From Acanthopleura granulata (Eukaryota; Mollusca; Polyplacophora; Chitonida; Chitonidae): a stretch of DNA of 64,000 bases. The translations under genes and the position numbers were made by a program. The number at the start of each line of letters is the position of its first letter. Positions within the stretch are counted from its first letter, which is position 1. This document shows positions 33,793 to 47,095 of this stretch, one piece after another. Location: NCBI GenBank assembly GCA_016165875.1, contig JABBOT010000007.1:21163703-21227702 (forward strand), in the 5' to 3' direction. The notes under the pieces were generated by a model, which worked only from the letters and a program-made list of their open reading frames with translations, had not been told where the DNA came from and did no database searches.

Positions 33793-36299
33793 GTAAGTCG
33801 ATCAAGCCCAACTCGAGGAGAACGGCCGACGCCATTGTCACACGCAGTTACCTGGGCCTTTCGGCAAGACAGTCTACGCCTCCTGTTAATATAGCTCTAT
33901 AAAGTAGTTTTAAAAAATGGAAAAATGCGTCCTTGCATAATAGACGACGATGTTAAAAAGCTTGATCTGGTAAAAAAATAAATAGCAAAGGAAAAAAACT
34001 AATGACGAACCCACATGTAATGCTGCGTCTAGCAAATTCGCACGGACGTCTGATCACCTTTTGGCGATGCTCTATTGAAGATGAAAGTAGTCCCAGACGT
34101 TATATCCCTGATGGCGTCAGTGGATTTACAAGTTCGTGAGGTGGGTAATCGTCGTTATCCTGTCTCGAGAGGAGGATGGCGGCAGCGGGAGAACTATTAC
34201 ACCGGAACTTCCACTATTTTATCACTAGACGTTTTGATCAGTGAACGTTGGGTAGCTGGTTACAGGGCTTGATGGATCGCCACTCTCAGACCTACTTCCC
34301 TTCTGGTCTTGTGGCCCCGGTCTGGTGTAATCACCGGTCTTTAGGCCTAAAGAGGTCTTAATCGAAGAGCCACAGACCTTCATGTGTTCACACTTGTAGA
34401 TTTTGTTCTAGAATCCGACATATGCAATACACATAGAACAATATTACTGTGGCCTCTGCCCTTAGAGCGCTTCGAACAACCAGACCTAAGGAAATATTTG
34501 AAAAATCAGTACCTGCTTTCCTAAGAATCAGACGTAGGTCAAAAATTCGGAATCTGTGGTAAAGTTGAAATCCCTGTATGATATTGACGCTATCAAAGTA
34601 TATTCTTAAATCAACCATGAGGTATATACATCGAATTGTGTGAAGAGCTTCCTGGAATAATCTGATGTTTCAGCTGACGGATTGCAACTATTTATAAAAT
34701 CGACAGAGCTCCATCACCTTAACGCCACGATGTATCCGATTCAAACCGAAGGGGTTAATTTTCAATAACTAGGCCGTCATTGTATGACTGAAATTATGCT
34801 CAAAGTGACGATAAAGCCCCAACCAAAGCAAACCAAGGAACAGAGCACTCACTAGAATAAACGAGCTGAGGTTCAAGTTAGGCATTGGACAATGACTGTG
34901 TAGATTCCACTGCTCTTACTGTTCGTGGCTGGTATTGGCAGTTGTTTGGCCGTTTTGCGCTAACGTTCGTTAAATGCTACTTGTCAATGTAGTCTAAATG
35001 TCGGTACGCCACAGGTGGGAAAGTTTATCGATAACTTGTTCAAAGTCGGGCTTCACCCTGGGCACTCACATTTCTTTCACCCATAAAATTAACCCGCGCA
35101 TACGTGATTTTTGGGGATATGGCTTTAAACTGATATAATATTTTTTATCCTGATAATCTCGAGAAAGAAATATTACACGCGGCCATATTACAAGCAGTCG
35201 TAAGGAAATGTAACTGATATCAAGCTCAAAACTGGTCCCAACACATTTTATCGGTTATGAATAAGAAAAGTGTAGCAAACCACATATAAAATTACCAACC
35301 AAATCCATCATTCCTGTTAAAATCTGCCACAACAAAAACTGGCTTAAATAGTTTGAATTCACTATGTGCTTTATATAACTCGGAGTTCTCTCAAACCGGG
35401 CCTTTGTTCATTTTCTGACGGTATTAGTTTGATCAAGCTATAAAGTTTTTCCTTCTTTGATTACTATTGCCATGTAGCTAATTCCTGAGGTTTTGCAATT
35501 TCCCATGTGTTATCATACCAGGAGGGCTGGTGAGTTACTCTTGGCTAGTGTTCCCTACACTTCGATCTTCCCGAATATATTTAGAGATTTAAAGTCTCAC
35601 CGAACAAACAGGTTAAACCATTGGCTCTATCACCCTTAAAAGTTTCTAGTAAATAGTATATATGTCCCTGGGGGTAAATGAAATTGTCTAACCTCGGTCG
35701 ATCAATTTTAATATTTCAGTATGATAGAATGATAGAATGATTAGTATAGCATATTTCTCTCTTATCGCACAGCGCCGTTGCCCGGTGTAGCAGTCTATGC
35801 GCCTGAAGCTTACATACGCGATATTGTTTGCAGGCCTCTGGCCACGTTTCACCATTCTTTGTGTCAAAAGCCGGGAATAAGTAACCATGGGATGCGTGTA
35901 AACATCACAGATCACTATCCATACGTGTAAAGTGATCTCCGGTCGCGCGGAGTAACCAATTAGCTGTAGTGTGTGTTTACGGATAGCATCAACGATATGC
36001 CACCGATCAATGAAGGATGGAACACAATAGTGATTGGATCCAATGGTGAAATTCATTCATGTTGCACCGATGGTAGAGAGTTGTGTTACAGTTATATACG
36101 CGTAACAGCGTGCATTTATATCAGACTTTCTCCAGGCAAATATCAGATTCTAAAATGTATTGGTTAACTGAGTGTCTGGGATTTTTGTTACACACCGTGC
36201 GCAGGTCACAGGGCATGGCAAGGCATCAGTCTCATATTACACGGATCTGTTGCCTATGCTGGCTTCAAAGCTATAACACCAGTCGATATCAAGTGATAG
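33793..36299. other. No gene seen
   Basis: Mixed unique sequence. A 122-codon minus-strand frame at 35688-36056 has no recognisable motif or splice support. Confidence 0.35.
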
Positions 36300-37040
36300 T
36301 ATTACAACAGTATTTGAGAACAATTATCCAGATCATCCTCGGACATGGTAGCTCAGATCAGCCCAGGCTCATTAATGCTGATCACAACTGTCGACATCAA
36401 AGCCGCAGACGAAAACATTACCATCGTAATGGCTTAATAGATCACAGAGAATTTATCAGTTCCGTTGCATCTCAACTATAATCTACTCATAATCAACATC
36501 AGGGAAATATTGCCCAGATTCATCCCCAGGCAAACTGCCTAGATCAACCTGAGGTATAACTGTCCAGATCAACACTGGGCACTAATCGCCAGTTCATCAA
36601 AGGCAGCACTGCCCAGATCAACACAAGGCACCCTTACCCAGATCAACACCAGGCACCGTTGCCCAGATCAACACCGGGCACCTTTGCTCGCATCAACACC
36701 AGGCACCGTTGCCCAGGTCAATGCTGGGCACCATTACCCAGATCAGCCTCCGGCACTACTGCCGAGATCATCCCTGGGCACCATTGCTTATAGAAGTCCC
36801 AGGCACTATTGCTCAGATTAACCTCACAAAGAGTTGTCCACTTCAACGCCTGGCACTATTGACCAGATCAACATCTTGTACAACTGCATAAATTAACCTC
36901 CGGCACAACTCCGCTGCAAAAGCCAAGGTCAAATTCAACACCCGATTCACATCATGGAAGTCAATAGGGCCTAAGATCACATCAGATCAACACCGGGCGC
37001 TATTACCCACATGGACCTCGGGCACCATTGCCCAAACTTG
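36300..37040 (+). repeat. Degenerate minisatellite, unit 25 bp
   Basis: From about 36500 the unit (cccagatcaacaccgggcac, then cgttg) repeats every 25 bases with many substitutions; the block 36604-36780 is the most regular. Sequence from 36300 to 36500 holds looser copies. 25 is not a multiple of three, so an open frame over part of the array is not a protein repeat. Confidence 0.88.
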
Positions 37041-37799
37041 GATGTCTGAAGTTCGAACGGCTTTATTTTGCTCGTTAAATGTTGCGTAGTGCTGTCGGAA
37101 AGTTTGTTTTCATTAAAATCGACCGGTTTTTAAATTTTCTAGGATGAAAGAGAAATTTATGTGGATAACCTGTTAAGTTTAAGGATTCATGATTTAAGTA
37201 AGTAAATTTTCGAAAGTACCGAACAGCAAAAGAAAGTATCAAACAGCGAGTAGGAGGAGATTTTTTCACACCTGCACCATTTGACTGAAACTGCAACGAC
37301 ACTACTCTAAACAGCTCAATATTAGCAAAAGGGGAGAGGTTTTTCTCCAGTCCTGCTTTGTTTTAGCTTTCCCCCTCTCCGCCCCCTTTCTTGTTTCCAG
37401 GCATTGGACAAATCCCATTTATTGTTCGTTTCCTACCGATTTGCACGTGGCACGTTATATTTCTCAATATGCAGAAGAACGATGAAAAACACGCTATGTA
37501 GTGAAAGAGATACGGAATGTTATATCACATATAAATAGTATCCAGTAAAAGTAAACATTGTCAAAAGTAAACTAGTACAAAATCAAATCAAAATTGAAAT
37601 GGCATTTCGGGCTTTTCAGAATAGAAGGTGAATTTTAAGGCCGGAGAAAACATTTTTACTTTAAAAGGTATTGAGGAAACTCTAAATTCAAAGTACTCAA
37701 AAGTTTAGGGTTGTATAGCTCTAGAAGCGAGCGTCTAACTAGAAACACTTCCACAGTAACGTCAGATTCATTCCAGGAGCAACCTCCCTGTCCCAATTG
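37041..37799. other. No gene seen
   Basis: An acceptor-like site ending 37399 (cccctttcttgtttccag) leads into sequence open in all three frames, so it gives no evidence for coding. Confidence 0.35.
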
Positions 37800-38022
37800 T
37801 TTGGCGCGGGAGTACAGCGCAGTAACCCAGGTGCCTCTCACCAATGCGATCGCTGTGAGTTCAAGCCCACCTCACACTGGCTTTCTCTCCGGTCGTACGT
37901 CGGAATTTCTACCAGCAAACTCAGGATGGTCGTAGGTTTCCATCAAGTTCTACCCAGTTTCCTTCCACCATAATGTTGACCGCCGTGGTATGGAGTAAAA
38001 CACCAATCAAAAAAATAATAAA
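37800..38022 (+). repeat. SINE, head decayed
   Basis: Contains cctctcaccaatgcgatcgc, tctctccggtcgtacgt, ttccttccaccataatgttg and the gtaaaacaccaatcaa 3' end. The tRNA-like head is hardly recognisable. Confidence 0.8.
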
Positions 38023-38211
38023 CCATTCCGACATTACAGCATATACTGTAGTCCTGTTGACCAGTGCCTTAAACGTTGGGATATAATTAAATATCGGACA
38101 GCCCTTTCGATTAACCAAAACCTAATTTCTTTTTGTAAAGTAATGCTAATATGAAATGTAACTTTACCAGCCGATGATAACTAATGATTGGTTGTGTTTT
38201 TTTTTACACAG

Positions 38212-38338
38212 TTTGCCGTGCATTGTGGTACAGGCGAGGTGCTGTGAGGAGTGGAGGCCTTGTGCACAGCCAGCTGATCAGTACCCGATGAGTGCAGTGT
38301 TTGTGGTGGACAAGCATATTAGCTCTCCCCAACAGTGA
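38212..38338 (+). CDS. Possible coding exon with cysteine-rich product
   Basis: A strong acceptor (gttgtgtttttttttacacag, ending 38211) is followed by one base and then 41 open codons to TGA at 38336-38338. The peptide starts LPCIVVQARCCEEWRPCAQP and has five cysteines. GC content is above the surroundings. If instead a GT inside it (38239, after GCGAG) is a donor, the exon would be 27 bp and would join exon 40552 in phase. That donor is weak. Which reading is right cannot be told from the sequence alone. Confidence 0.3.
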
Positions 38339-38814
38339 TTATTGCTTCATTATGTAACCCACACAGCGAATTGCATCTGTGCTCAACTTTTAATGTATAT
38401 GTTAAATCCTTGTTATCGCCGAAAATTACTCTCATCACTCGGCTCTTCTTGAAAAGGAATTGAAATTCTTGTGTTCTTAATTACTTGCCGACTCAGTTTT
38501 CGCGTTAAGTAGTAACTTGTAATCAGTGAGTGAGAGCCATGTGTGTTCCGTGCAGGCATCACGCAACTTCCCCTCTACGCCGGACGGTCTGGTTGATTCA
38601 ATGTCACAACCAGGGCTCTAATCTTCAGATCTTTAATTTAGAATGTTAATGAAAGAACAGTGAAAGAAGTCCAAATACACATATACGTACGAAACAAAGT
38701 TTGAACTTCCTTACAACATATTCCTGTGATCAGGCTTGTCTGCGCCAGGCATGAAAACACTGAGAATATTGGTCACCGTTTTCACTCTTGTCACGTTTTC
38801 GACCACTTGACTGT

Positions 38815-38945
38815 GTGTATATAACATGTTAAAATTGTCTTAAGCCAAATTTTTCACGTTGCTGAAGACATGACTCTATGCATGTTAAAATTGTCTCAAG
38901 CCACACATTTTACCTTGCTGAAAGCATAACTGTATATGTGTAGGA
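38815..38945 (+). repeat. 56-bp tandem duplication, about 2.3 copies
   Basis: catgttaaaattgtct begins at 38825 and again at 38881, followed in both by (t/c)aagcca, a T-rich stretch and ttgctgaa(g/a)(g/a)ca. Confidence 0.85.
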
Positions 38946-40295
38946 TGTTGTATTTGTCCGCAAGTCAACTGAAGAAAGCCTTGTAAGTTAAATTTCTCAT
39001 AACAATTTTCGTAAATGACGTTGTCTACCTTTTTAGCGAAATAAGGCGACTGGGTTTACAAGGAAAGTTTTAAAAAATCGATTTACAAAGAGTCCCTGAT
39101 AGGTATAGCCTAGCTGACATCAAATTACGTTTTGCGAAATCGAAAGAGTTCCAAAGTCGGAAGTTAGTTGTCAACCCGAACCATTGCTGGTCCAATTGAA
39201 TTCTTGTTTCCGTATTTTGGAACCAGAAATTAGCCGTGAATTGTCTATCGAGACGGCGATTTTCATTGGTGATAAGTCTTGACCTCGCTGAAGAAATTTA
39301 GTTTGACTGGTAGGGAGTTGTCTGTTCATCACATCTATGCTTAGCGACATTGCCGTATGTTGAGAGGGTTACATGTATCACTTTAAGAAAAGCTGCGTGC
39401 TTTGACAGATCGTCTGACAAACAAACACTAAAAGATGGACTTTGACAAAAAGCATCATCTGCACATGAATTAGGTTTGGAGCAGAAATAGTGCTACTCTT
39501 AAAAGGTCAGAAGTTAAATTTATTCTCTCATACAATTAAAATTTAAAGCCACTTTGAGCCGTATACGGTGTTTTAAAAAAACCGAATTTAAGGGTGAAGT
39601 GCTTTGTTCGGTGTAGACGACGTAAACCTACATGTCGGGCGGCTTTTTCCCCTTTTTTTCAAACTCATAAAGCTCACGAGGAGGAGGAATACTTGAATGC
39701 AATCCCAGACAAAGCCTTGAGATAAAAACATCAGAGTCCATGCTTCTTCAGTTATGTGTCACTAAACAGCAATTATCACACTCGCATTGCCGGTTTGATG
39801 TACGCATTTAGTGCTCATAAAACGAAGTCTAAGATACATGACCTTCAAACAGGTTACATATAGACGTACTGACGTAAGCAAGCAATCCAGTCTAATGCTT
39901 AACAGACCCCCCTCCCCTCTTGTCACTCCCTCCTCCTGCCACCCTAAAGAAACCAAAGGGGGAAAATCGCTATTGTTTTTTTCTATTTTGTTAAAACCTA
40001 AAGTGATTTCCAGCAGGCTAAACGAAAAAACAAAACAGGGAATTCCTCATCGGGTTATAAATGTGGTGAGCTGTCACAGTAAAATGTCTGCCACATTTTC
40101 ACCAAATGTACTTGTGATTTATTTCTCTTTTTTAACTTTTAAATGTCTGCTATTACATTGACTGTTTTAATGGCAGGAGGAAGCTATTATGCTGAGCACG
40201 GAAGGGAACCGAAGGACAATACGTACCGGCATTAAAAGACTGAACCTGCATCTTAGATTGTGCCACTTAAATGTAGACCCTTAGTCCGTTTTGTT
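38946..40295. other. No gene seen
   Basis: AT-rich unique sequence. The 116-codon frame at 39811 has low-complexity, intron-like composition and no motif. Confidence 0.35.
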
Positions 40296-40376
40296 ATTAT
40301 TTATTTGATTGACGTTTTAGGCTGCACTCAAGCCTACTTCGTTTATACAACGCCGCCCAGTATTATGGTGGGAGGA
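40296..40376 (-). repeat. SINE 3' end fragment
   Basis: Tail (ttatttatttgattgacg) and the start of the core (cagtattatggtgggagga) only. Confidence 0.75.
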
Positions 40377-40551
40377 TCTATTTGTATATAGTTTTGACTG
40401 GAAAAGCAATGCACTTTGTTACGGATGTCTTTCTATTGTTACTTCCCTTGTTGTGTATCATTTCTAAGTAGTCATCTTTACATTAGATATTGTAGTATGG
40501 ACCAGGCACAGGGATTAATTCCAAAAATCCTACCCATTTTTCATGTTACAG

Positions 40552-43126
40552 CGTTCTGTCGCTTTTAACACCGCGTTTATCCGATAAAGTCGGTGCCTCA
40601 CTATCAGGTAAGTTATCATCTTGCCTTCTTGGGCGTACAACTGTTCAGGAAGTATCAAGAAAGTCAATTCCTGGTCGGCAGCAGGTTGAAATAAAGAGAT
40701 TCATCACACACCTGGTTATGGGGGGTCCATTTTCTCCTGCTTCACCCATAAATCTCAAAGAATTTTGAGTGCGGCGGTAAAATCTGAACAAAAAAATGTA
40801 AAAAATTAATACTTAAGTACCTACCATATCCAGTAAAAGTGTACCTTCCATGTCATTATGTTCGGACGTCATTTAAACTGCACAGCTGAGGTACTTCATT
40901 CGAAATTTTACTTACCAGTACTCATGAACAGATAGTCGGTGGCGGAGTAAGCCTACTCATCTTAGATTTAAATAGTAAGTAAATTTTAGTATGACGGTAT
41001 CTTTCATCTACATGTAGATGCCCACTATACATAAAAATCGTGCAGCGCGATGATAATGCCGCAGCGTTTTCACATAGACAGTAAATACAGCTCAGAGCAT
41101 AGGGTAAATAAGTACAAAGGCTCTCTGCGAGTAATCATCGGTGTTTCATGGTGAGTGGAGACGGCTTCATCGGGCAGCCATGTCAGCGACGAGGAGAACC
41201 AGCTATTCATATACATCTACTCTGATAGAACAAAGGCATTAACCAGACTATGTTATCCCAACAAATGGGACACTCTCTCGCTCTGGTAACTTTGAATGTC
41301 GTCGAGTTACAATTACGGAACACTTGGTTTAGTAGTTCCGTTGGGAACTGTAAAACCAATATATTTATTAAGCCCGGCAATCTTCACCCGGAGGGTACGG
41401 AAGAAAGCCTTATAACCTTTAGAAATTCTAGGATATATAGCCGCTGTTAGTCACGGACTTTGAGGTATTAAGTGGTTCTATCAAGCCCAGGGTCCAATGG
41501 CACACTTTCTGAAACATGCTCAACATTCTTCTGAAATACACTTACATAAATACTGGCTAAATGGATGACATTAACAGGAATATAAGAAAGGCGAAAACTC
41601 AAAAAGTATATATATGTATGGTGGCGAGAAACCCTTAACATGTATGTTCTGTGTCTTCTTGTGGCAGGGCGAATTCATGCCGCCAAAGTGCTCCCTTCAC
41701 TGGAACATCATGCTGAAGACACCAGACATGATACCACACCCAGTCACATTATACGTGATACTGGGTCTAAAAGTCTCTCCTTGCTCTAAGCTCTCAGTGT
41801 TGAGGACAACAGATTTTAAAATCTTTGACTGATCCTGGATCTGCCGTCCAGCTGAAAAAGTGCAGATATTATAACTTTCACTGGAAGATTATTGTTACAT
41901 TGCTCGTTAATTGGTTCTGTGACTCTTCGTTTCCTTTGTTAATGGTTCTTCGAGAATCACGTGTAGGGTAAGTAATTTAATGTCCATAACACAGTTTTAA
42001 CATGTTTCTCTAGTGGGATACGTTTACTCATAACGGCAAAACGAATACCAACAATGTTGTAAAGCTCCCGCATCCTTGGTTTTTCAAAATAAAAGCGCAA
42101 TAAAGTTTCCATAAGTTTTCACTGCATTCGAGAGTTTAAAGTTTTTCCCTCGACATTTCTGTATTTAAAGCGTTGATTAATGGGCACAAAAGCTAACACT
42201 CGGGAGAAATTACCAGGGAATAAGTGCATTGATCTATTTACTTGATGCCCTGGCGCCTGTATAAATGTGGGCTGCCCTAGTTCTTGCCAGATAGAAGATC
42301 CATGAGTGGTCTTATTTCTACAAAAACAAACTCCAGCGGTGAGAAAAGAAACCTTCCTCTGAAAATTAGCGTTACGTTAAACCAAACAATCCTTAGATGT
42401 AGTACAGTCTTCTCTTTAGCAAAAAGAAATAATGTGTGCTTTTGTCTTCACGAGAGCATCAGAAACAAACTATTGAGTTTGTCCTAAGTCCTACTTTAGC
42501 ATCAGTTCTTATCACAGGTAGTTTATGTGCAGTTAAATACAGCGAGATGTTGAGGAAGAATTTAAATATCATTCGGTTTCTAACAATCTAACAATCCATA
42601 TTGACCAGCATGGTACATAGCACAGCAGACTTTTAGTTTCCCTCTTACTGGGGCGAGACACGCTAACGCTAAGTCCACTTGTCTGTGTTAGTTTATCTCG
42701 TTGTAACAGAATCACGGTGTCATGTAGACATGCACAGCTATTTCTATTAAAGTTAGTAAAGTCCCGATGCTGGAATCATGGTTGGTGTGACATGCTTAAT
42801 AACTTGTTTTGTTCCCTTGGATTATATTGCCCCAGTCCCCCTGGAATCGTTTAAATTGATGACTATTGGCTTATGCACTGCCCTTTTGGACACAAATGCA
42901 AACAAAAACAAAGGTATATGGAGCGTTGTGGAAGCACTCCAGCTAATATTGATTCACATTTCACTTTTTTCCAGATGATATCATATCCGCAATGCCTGCA
43001 GCGACACGCGAAGAAGACCCGGCAATTAAGCAACTGGCGAGTACTATTTGTGAGCTGGAAAAATCAATACGACTATCTAATAATGCGGCTCAGTACTTTT
43101 TAAACACCTCCGTATCACAGGGCTAG
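40552..43126 (+). CDS. 3' end of a spliced gene, last two exons (40552-40607, 42975-43126)
   Basis: Exon 40552-40607 lies between a clean acceptor (cccatttttcatgttacag) and a GTAAGT donor at 40608. Only one frame is open, with 18 codons (VLSLLTPRLSDKVGASLS). It ends one base into a codon. Exon 42975 follows cacatttcacttttttccag and starts with the two missing bases, then runs 49 codons (DIISAMPAATREEDPAIKQL, then ASTICELEKSIRLSNNAAQY) to TAG at 43124-43126. AATAAA lies at 43260. The C-terminus is predicted helical and amphipathic. The protein family is not recognised; the style recalls the end of an alpha-helical repeat protein. Upstream exons must end with two spare bases. Confidence 0.7.
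41648..41850 (-). repeat. Second SINE-like family, partial copy in an intron
   Basis: Shares cttcactggaacatcatgct, ccagtcacattatac and gctctcagtg with the copy at 933-1196. The tRNA-like end is missing. Confidence 0.6.
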
Positions 43127-43259
43127 TGGATACTTCCAACATGCAATGTTTGGTGGTCAAGTATGGAAACAGTCTTGGTTATATTGTCATTGTGTTCGTT
43201 TTTGAAAATGTATGACCATCCTTGTACTTTATTTAGATGTGTGTGTTTTATATTATCCT

Positions 43260-43265
43260 AATAAA
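43260..43265 (+). terminator. Poly(A) signal of the gene ending at 43126
   Basis: AATAAA 134 bases past the stop codon; it agrees with the terminal-exon call. Confidence 0.6.
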
Positions 43266-45588
43266 AGATATCATTAAAAGAAAACATTTCTAATGATGTC
43301 TGTTTATTAGTTAGCGTGAGATAGTTTCTAACATAAGCACATTTCGCAGTCTTAGCAACTGGTTTCATAAACGATAGCACAATGAGTGTGATACGGCAAA
43401 AATTGTTATACTTTCTCATGATCTGACAATCATATAGACGAGAATTGAACAACAAATACCTTAAAAATACGGTTACTTACAGTTGATATTAATACCACTT
43501 ACCTTTAACTTCCATAACAAAAAGCTCCCGCTTTTGGAAAGGCTGAATTAACTTCCACACCAACATGTAGATCTAATGAGTCTTAAACTAAGAAGGCTCT
43601 GACCTTTCTATGCGGCAGAACCAAATCGACAGTAACAGTAACGTAGAGAAATGCAATGTTATTACACACAGAGAGGGCCGCACATATGACGATTCCTAAA
43701 CCACAACCCTGAAATCCGTGCACCAGGGTACAAGATCAGACAGAGAGCCGGTTAAAAGAGCAGATAGTCCAGCTGCCAACAAGTCATCAAGCTTACCACA
43801 CCGTTATGTACTGTAAATGCACCTGTCGCTGAGATTCTTTCAGGGAACGCCTCTATCAGTCCCACCAAAACTCCTCTGCTCGGCATAAATATGCACATGC
43901 TTTTTCTGAATTTTGAGTTGAGAGGACGCTGATTTTAGGTCTGCATACTCAGCATGCAGTTCTCACCCATGATGTAAGCGGCAGAGAATCTTCGCTGGTA
44001 CTTGTATTAATGCAATGTCCACGAGCTGTTATCTGCAACAGCTTGGCGCTGCCATCGACCGTTTGTCGCCACTGAAACTTTTTTGTACAGCGGTATAACT
44101 CACTTGTTATACATGGCAGAACGGTACTTCTGCTTATTTTACTAAAAGACAGGTCTTTCGTTTTGTAACTCACTGTCTTGAAGAAATTAAATCGTTGTGT
44201 TGGGTTATTTTAAAATGAATTTCACCAGTTACCAGTGACCATTTGTCAACTCTCGCATTGTCCTCGCTGCTCTGGTTTCTTTTTCTTGATACAGTCATTT
44301 ATGTGTCATATTTTCGTATAAAATTGCAGAAGTTCATCTTTTCGCGGTTTCTTCAACCCGTATCGTCGGGATCCACTGTATAACTGAATTTTTTTGAGAC
44401 CTGTGTTAGACACAAAACAGATACATAGACAAATAAATGAACAAATAACTAAATAAACAAATACCAACAAAAATGATGATTGTCATTAAAAACGCACATT
44501 AATTCTATGATTTCTGTGTTTCTCTTCTCTTTCATTGCTGACGTCAAAAGAAATGAAACTGAAGTTACTGTAATAAATGTTATATCCTAAAGGCCGCCAG
44601 CTCTGTCAAATGCAGATTTGAACCGAAGTAGAAAAACTGACCAGTGATACTGCCAGTGTGCCCACAGGACAAAATCTCGGCAGATGTTACTTGGAACTGA
44701 CGGCTACACCTGCCTTCACTTAAAATAAGACTATTGGATTAGCCTGGGGATTACACGATCGCTCTATTAGATTAGCACAAGAGGAAGGTTCAGATTACCT
44801 TAGGCTAGAGACTGTTAATGACGCTCTTCATCATGAAATGTACTCCTGGTGATTGCGAAAGACACCTACTGAACTAATGTATGGCGCCCGAACACGGGAT
44901 GTAAAAGAGTACAGCATAGACAGTAAAGCCAGGGCATAGACAACAGTGTGATAATTGGCAAATGGTCACGCGTAACAGGTGAAATTCGACTTCCTCTCAA
45001 TAAGCCGAATCGGTATTGGAGGCTTCTCGCGTGATTATCGCTGTTTGGGCTAGGGATGGATGGGCGGTCTCGCAAACTAACGCAAAATAACGCTAAAAAG
45101 ATTCTGCCACCCGTTTTCAGTCAATTCTTTCTGCGTTATTTTTCTGGACTTTGCTAACACAAAACATAGGTGAATAGAATTTCCAGACGCCAGGGCGATT
45201 AAAGGTCCACTGCGAGCCGAGAGCGATTGCTCTTTGGTCTTAAGGTAAACCAAAATGCCCACCATCGGACTGTTGTCGACGAGCCCAACAACAACATCAT
45301 CAGCATTCTAATGCATAACCGTATATCACATCATTTTAGTGTTATTTTCGATTACTTTGCTAGAGTTCCCCCCTATGTTTCGCCCACAGAGCGTTAATCT
45401 AGCGAAACGGCTCCAATGTCGACTCGCCTTATTTACCTCAGTTTGGGATATATTCTAACTGTTCATGTAAATGTTTAAACAGTATCCACGTATATGCCCC
45501 ATAGATAACGTATATAAAATCGCCGCTCTTCTCATGAAATTCCTTACGTCCTCTGGACTCAATGAATGTCTCTCCGACTCCTTAGTAC
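43266..45588. other. No firm gene
   Basis: A possible terminal exon at 44295-44397 (+) follows a pyrimidine-rich acceptor but all frames there are partly open. A possible minus-strand first exon at 43503-43566 is described among the findings. Confidence 0.35.
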
Positions 45589-45640
45589 ATGAAACAGAAT
45601 GTTCTAGAAAGCGTAGGCAGTTTTCTGGTCAGGAAACACA
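45589..45640 (+). CDS. Possible first coding exon
   Basis: ATG at 45589 opens 17 codons (MKQNVLESVGSFLVRKH) plus one base up to a GTAAGT donor at 45641. The phase would fit the terminal exon at 50359 (and also 48034). A short exon like this can arise by chance, so it is only a candidate. Confidence 0.3.
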
Positions 45641-46043
45641 GTAAGTCGTTAACGGTAAGTCGTAAGTGCAGTTTACCAAGAGGATAAACTGCTGCAGGAA
45701 CATGGAAATTGCAGTGCTACATGTACATCACAGGAAGACATGACTGCAGTTCACACTTCACATACATCAATCTTGAAGATAGCTCAGAAGTGCCAGTCTT
45801 ACTCAGAATGAAATGATCTTCCACCGCCTGTGTTAGTGACAAATGACCTCATCTGTTCTCAGACAGGATTCATTTGTAATTTCGCAACAATCGCCACATG
45901 TTACGTATTGGTACATCATAATATTTTGCGGTACTAATTCATGGTACTGTTTTCAGTAACTAAATACTAATAGCCATATATACACATATTTACTGACAAA
46001 AAGTATTTTTCCAGGAAAACAAAACAATAACAATCACTCGGTT

Positions 46044-46070
46044 TCGAACTCTACTCTACTCTACTCTCTT
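46044..46070 (+). repeat. Pentanucleotide microsatellite
   Basis: Tandem ctcta/ctact units (aactctactctactctac) in a short run. Confidence 0.8.
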
Positions 46071-46639
46071 GCTTGTATTCAACAGGAATTCGTTAACCTA
46101 CAGTACTACTACGAACATCTATACACCAAGTACAGAAATAAGTAATTTAAACCATCCAAAGAGAGACAAAAAATTGATCGCATCATAGAGTTTGTTATAC
46201 ATACGATGTTATACATATGAAGACAAACGTTAACCAGATCAAAACTTTTACGAAATGCAGAAATACATCCGTGAAAGTTTAAGAAAAAATACCTATCTGG
46301 TGGATGTCGATCTTGTTTCTCATGTTGAAAATGAGAAACACAGCGCCTTATTTCAATCCAAAAATTACCATTTTTTTTTATCGCGAGTGCCCTTTTGAGG
46401 GGCTATTACTTAGCACCATCTCTGTTATGGCTATAAAACTTTTATATCCGCTACGACCAAGTTTTATACATCAGATTCGGAAATTTACAGAATTGTGCTG
46501 GGATTTTGAAATTTGCGCTTTCTTATCGTACCTCCCTCGGGCGTGTTCCCCGCCTTAACGTACCAGGTCCTTTGTCAGCTATCACACTGTCGTAGCTGTT
46601 CTGGTTTTGCATTCTCGTACATCAGTCTGTTATATCGGA

Positions 46640-47095
46640 AAGTCAGCATTTAAGTCTGATGAATCAAATGCCTATAAAAGAGGTTTACAGGTACAGATCC
46701 TTGTTGCAGAGCTTTGACTTTGTGCTTAAGGATCTACAGGTATGGTTTGTGCTCTCAGGCTCATCGTCAATGGATTTTGAGTGGCTACCTCAGTAAGCTA
46801 TGGTGTCGCTCAAACGCGCTATTACAAAGCTTTGACTCCATGTCTTGAAAGCCAGACTGTTGTAAACTCACAGCTCCCCGTGTTGACCCGCTGCCTCACC
46901 GATTTACGATGCAAACTCACCGACTCAATGTTACAAAGTCTGGCTTGCTGACTAACACTGAAAACGTATTTACTTGCAGCCTCGCAGGCCTGGGGTGGAG
47001 ACTGTAAACAGTCTGGCTAACAGTAGTAAAGTTTTAAGTAGCAGACTTCATTTTCATGTTGCAGACTCGCTAGCTCATTATTACAAGGCTACCTT
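46640..47095 (+). repeat. Possible decayed tandem array
   Basis: Phrases such as tgttgcagagctttgact, attacaaagctttgactcc, gttacaaagtctggcttgct and tgttgcagactcgctag recur at irregular steps. Unit borders cannot be fixed by eye. Confidence 0.4.

Noticed and set aside
35688..36056. 122-codon minus-strand frame
   Set aside because: Composition like the flanks, no domain, no splice support.
44295..44397. Exon-like stretch after a strong acceptor
   Set aside because: More than one frame is open and no motif is seen; not enough to call.
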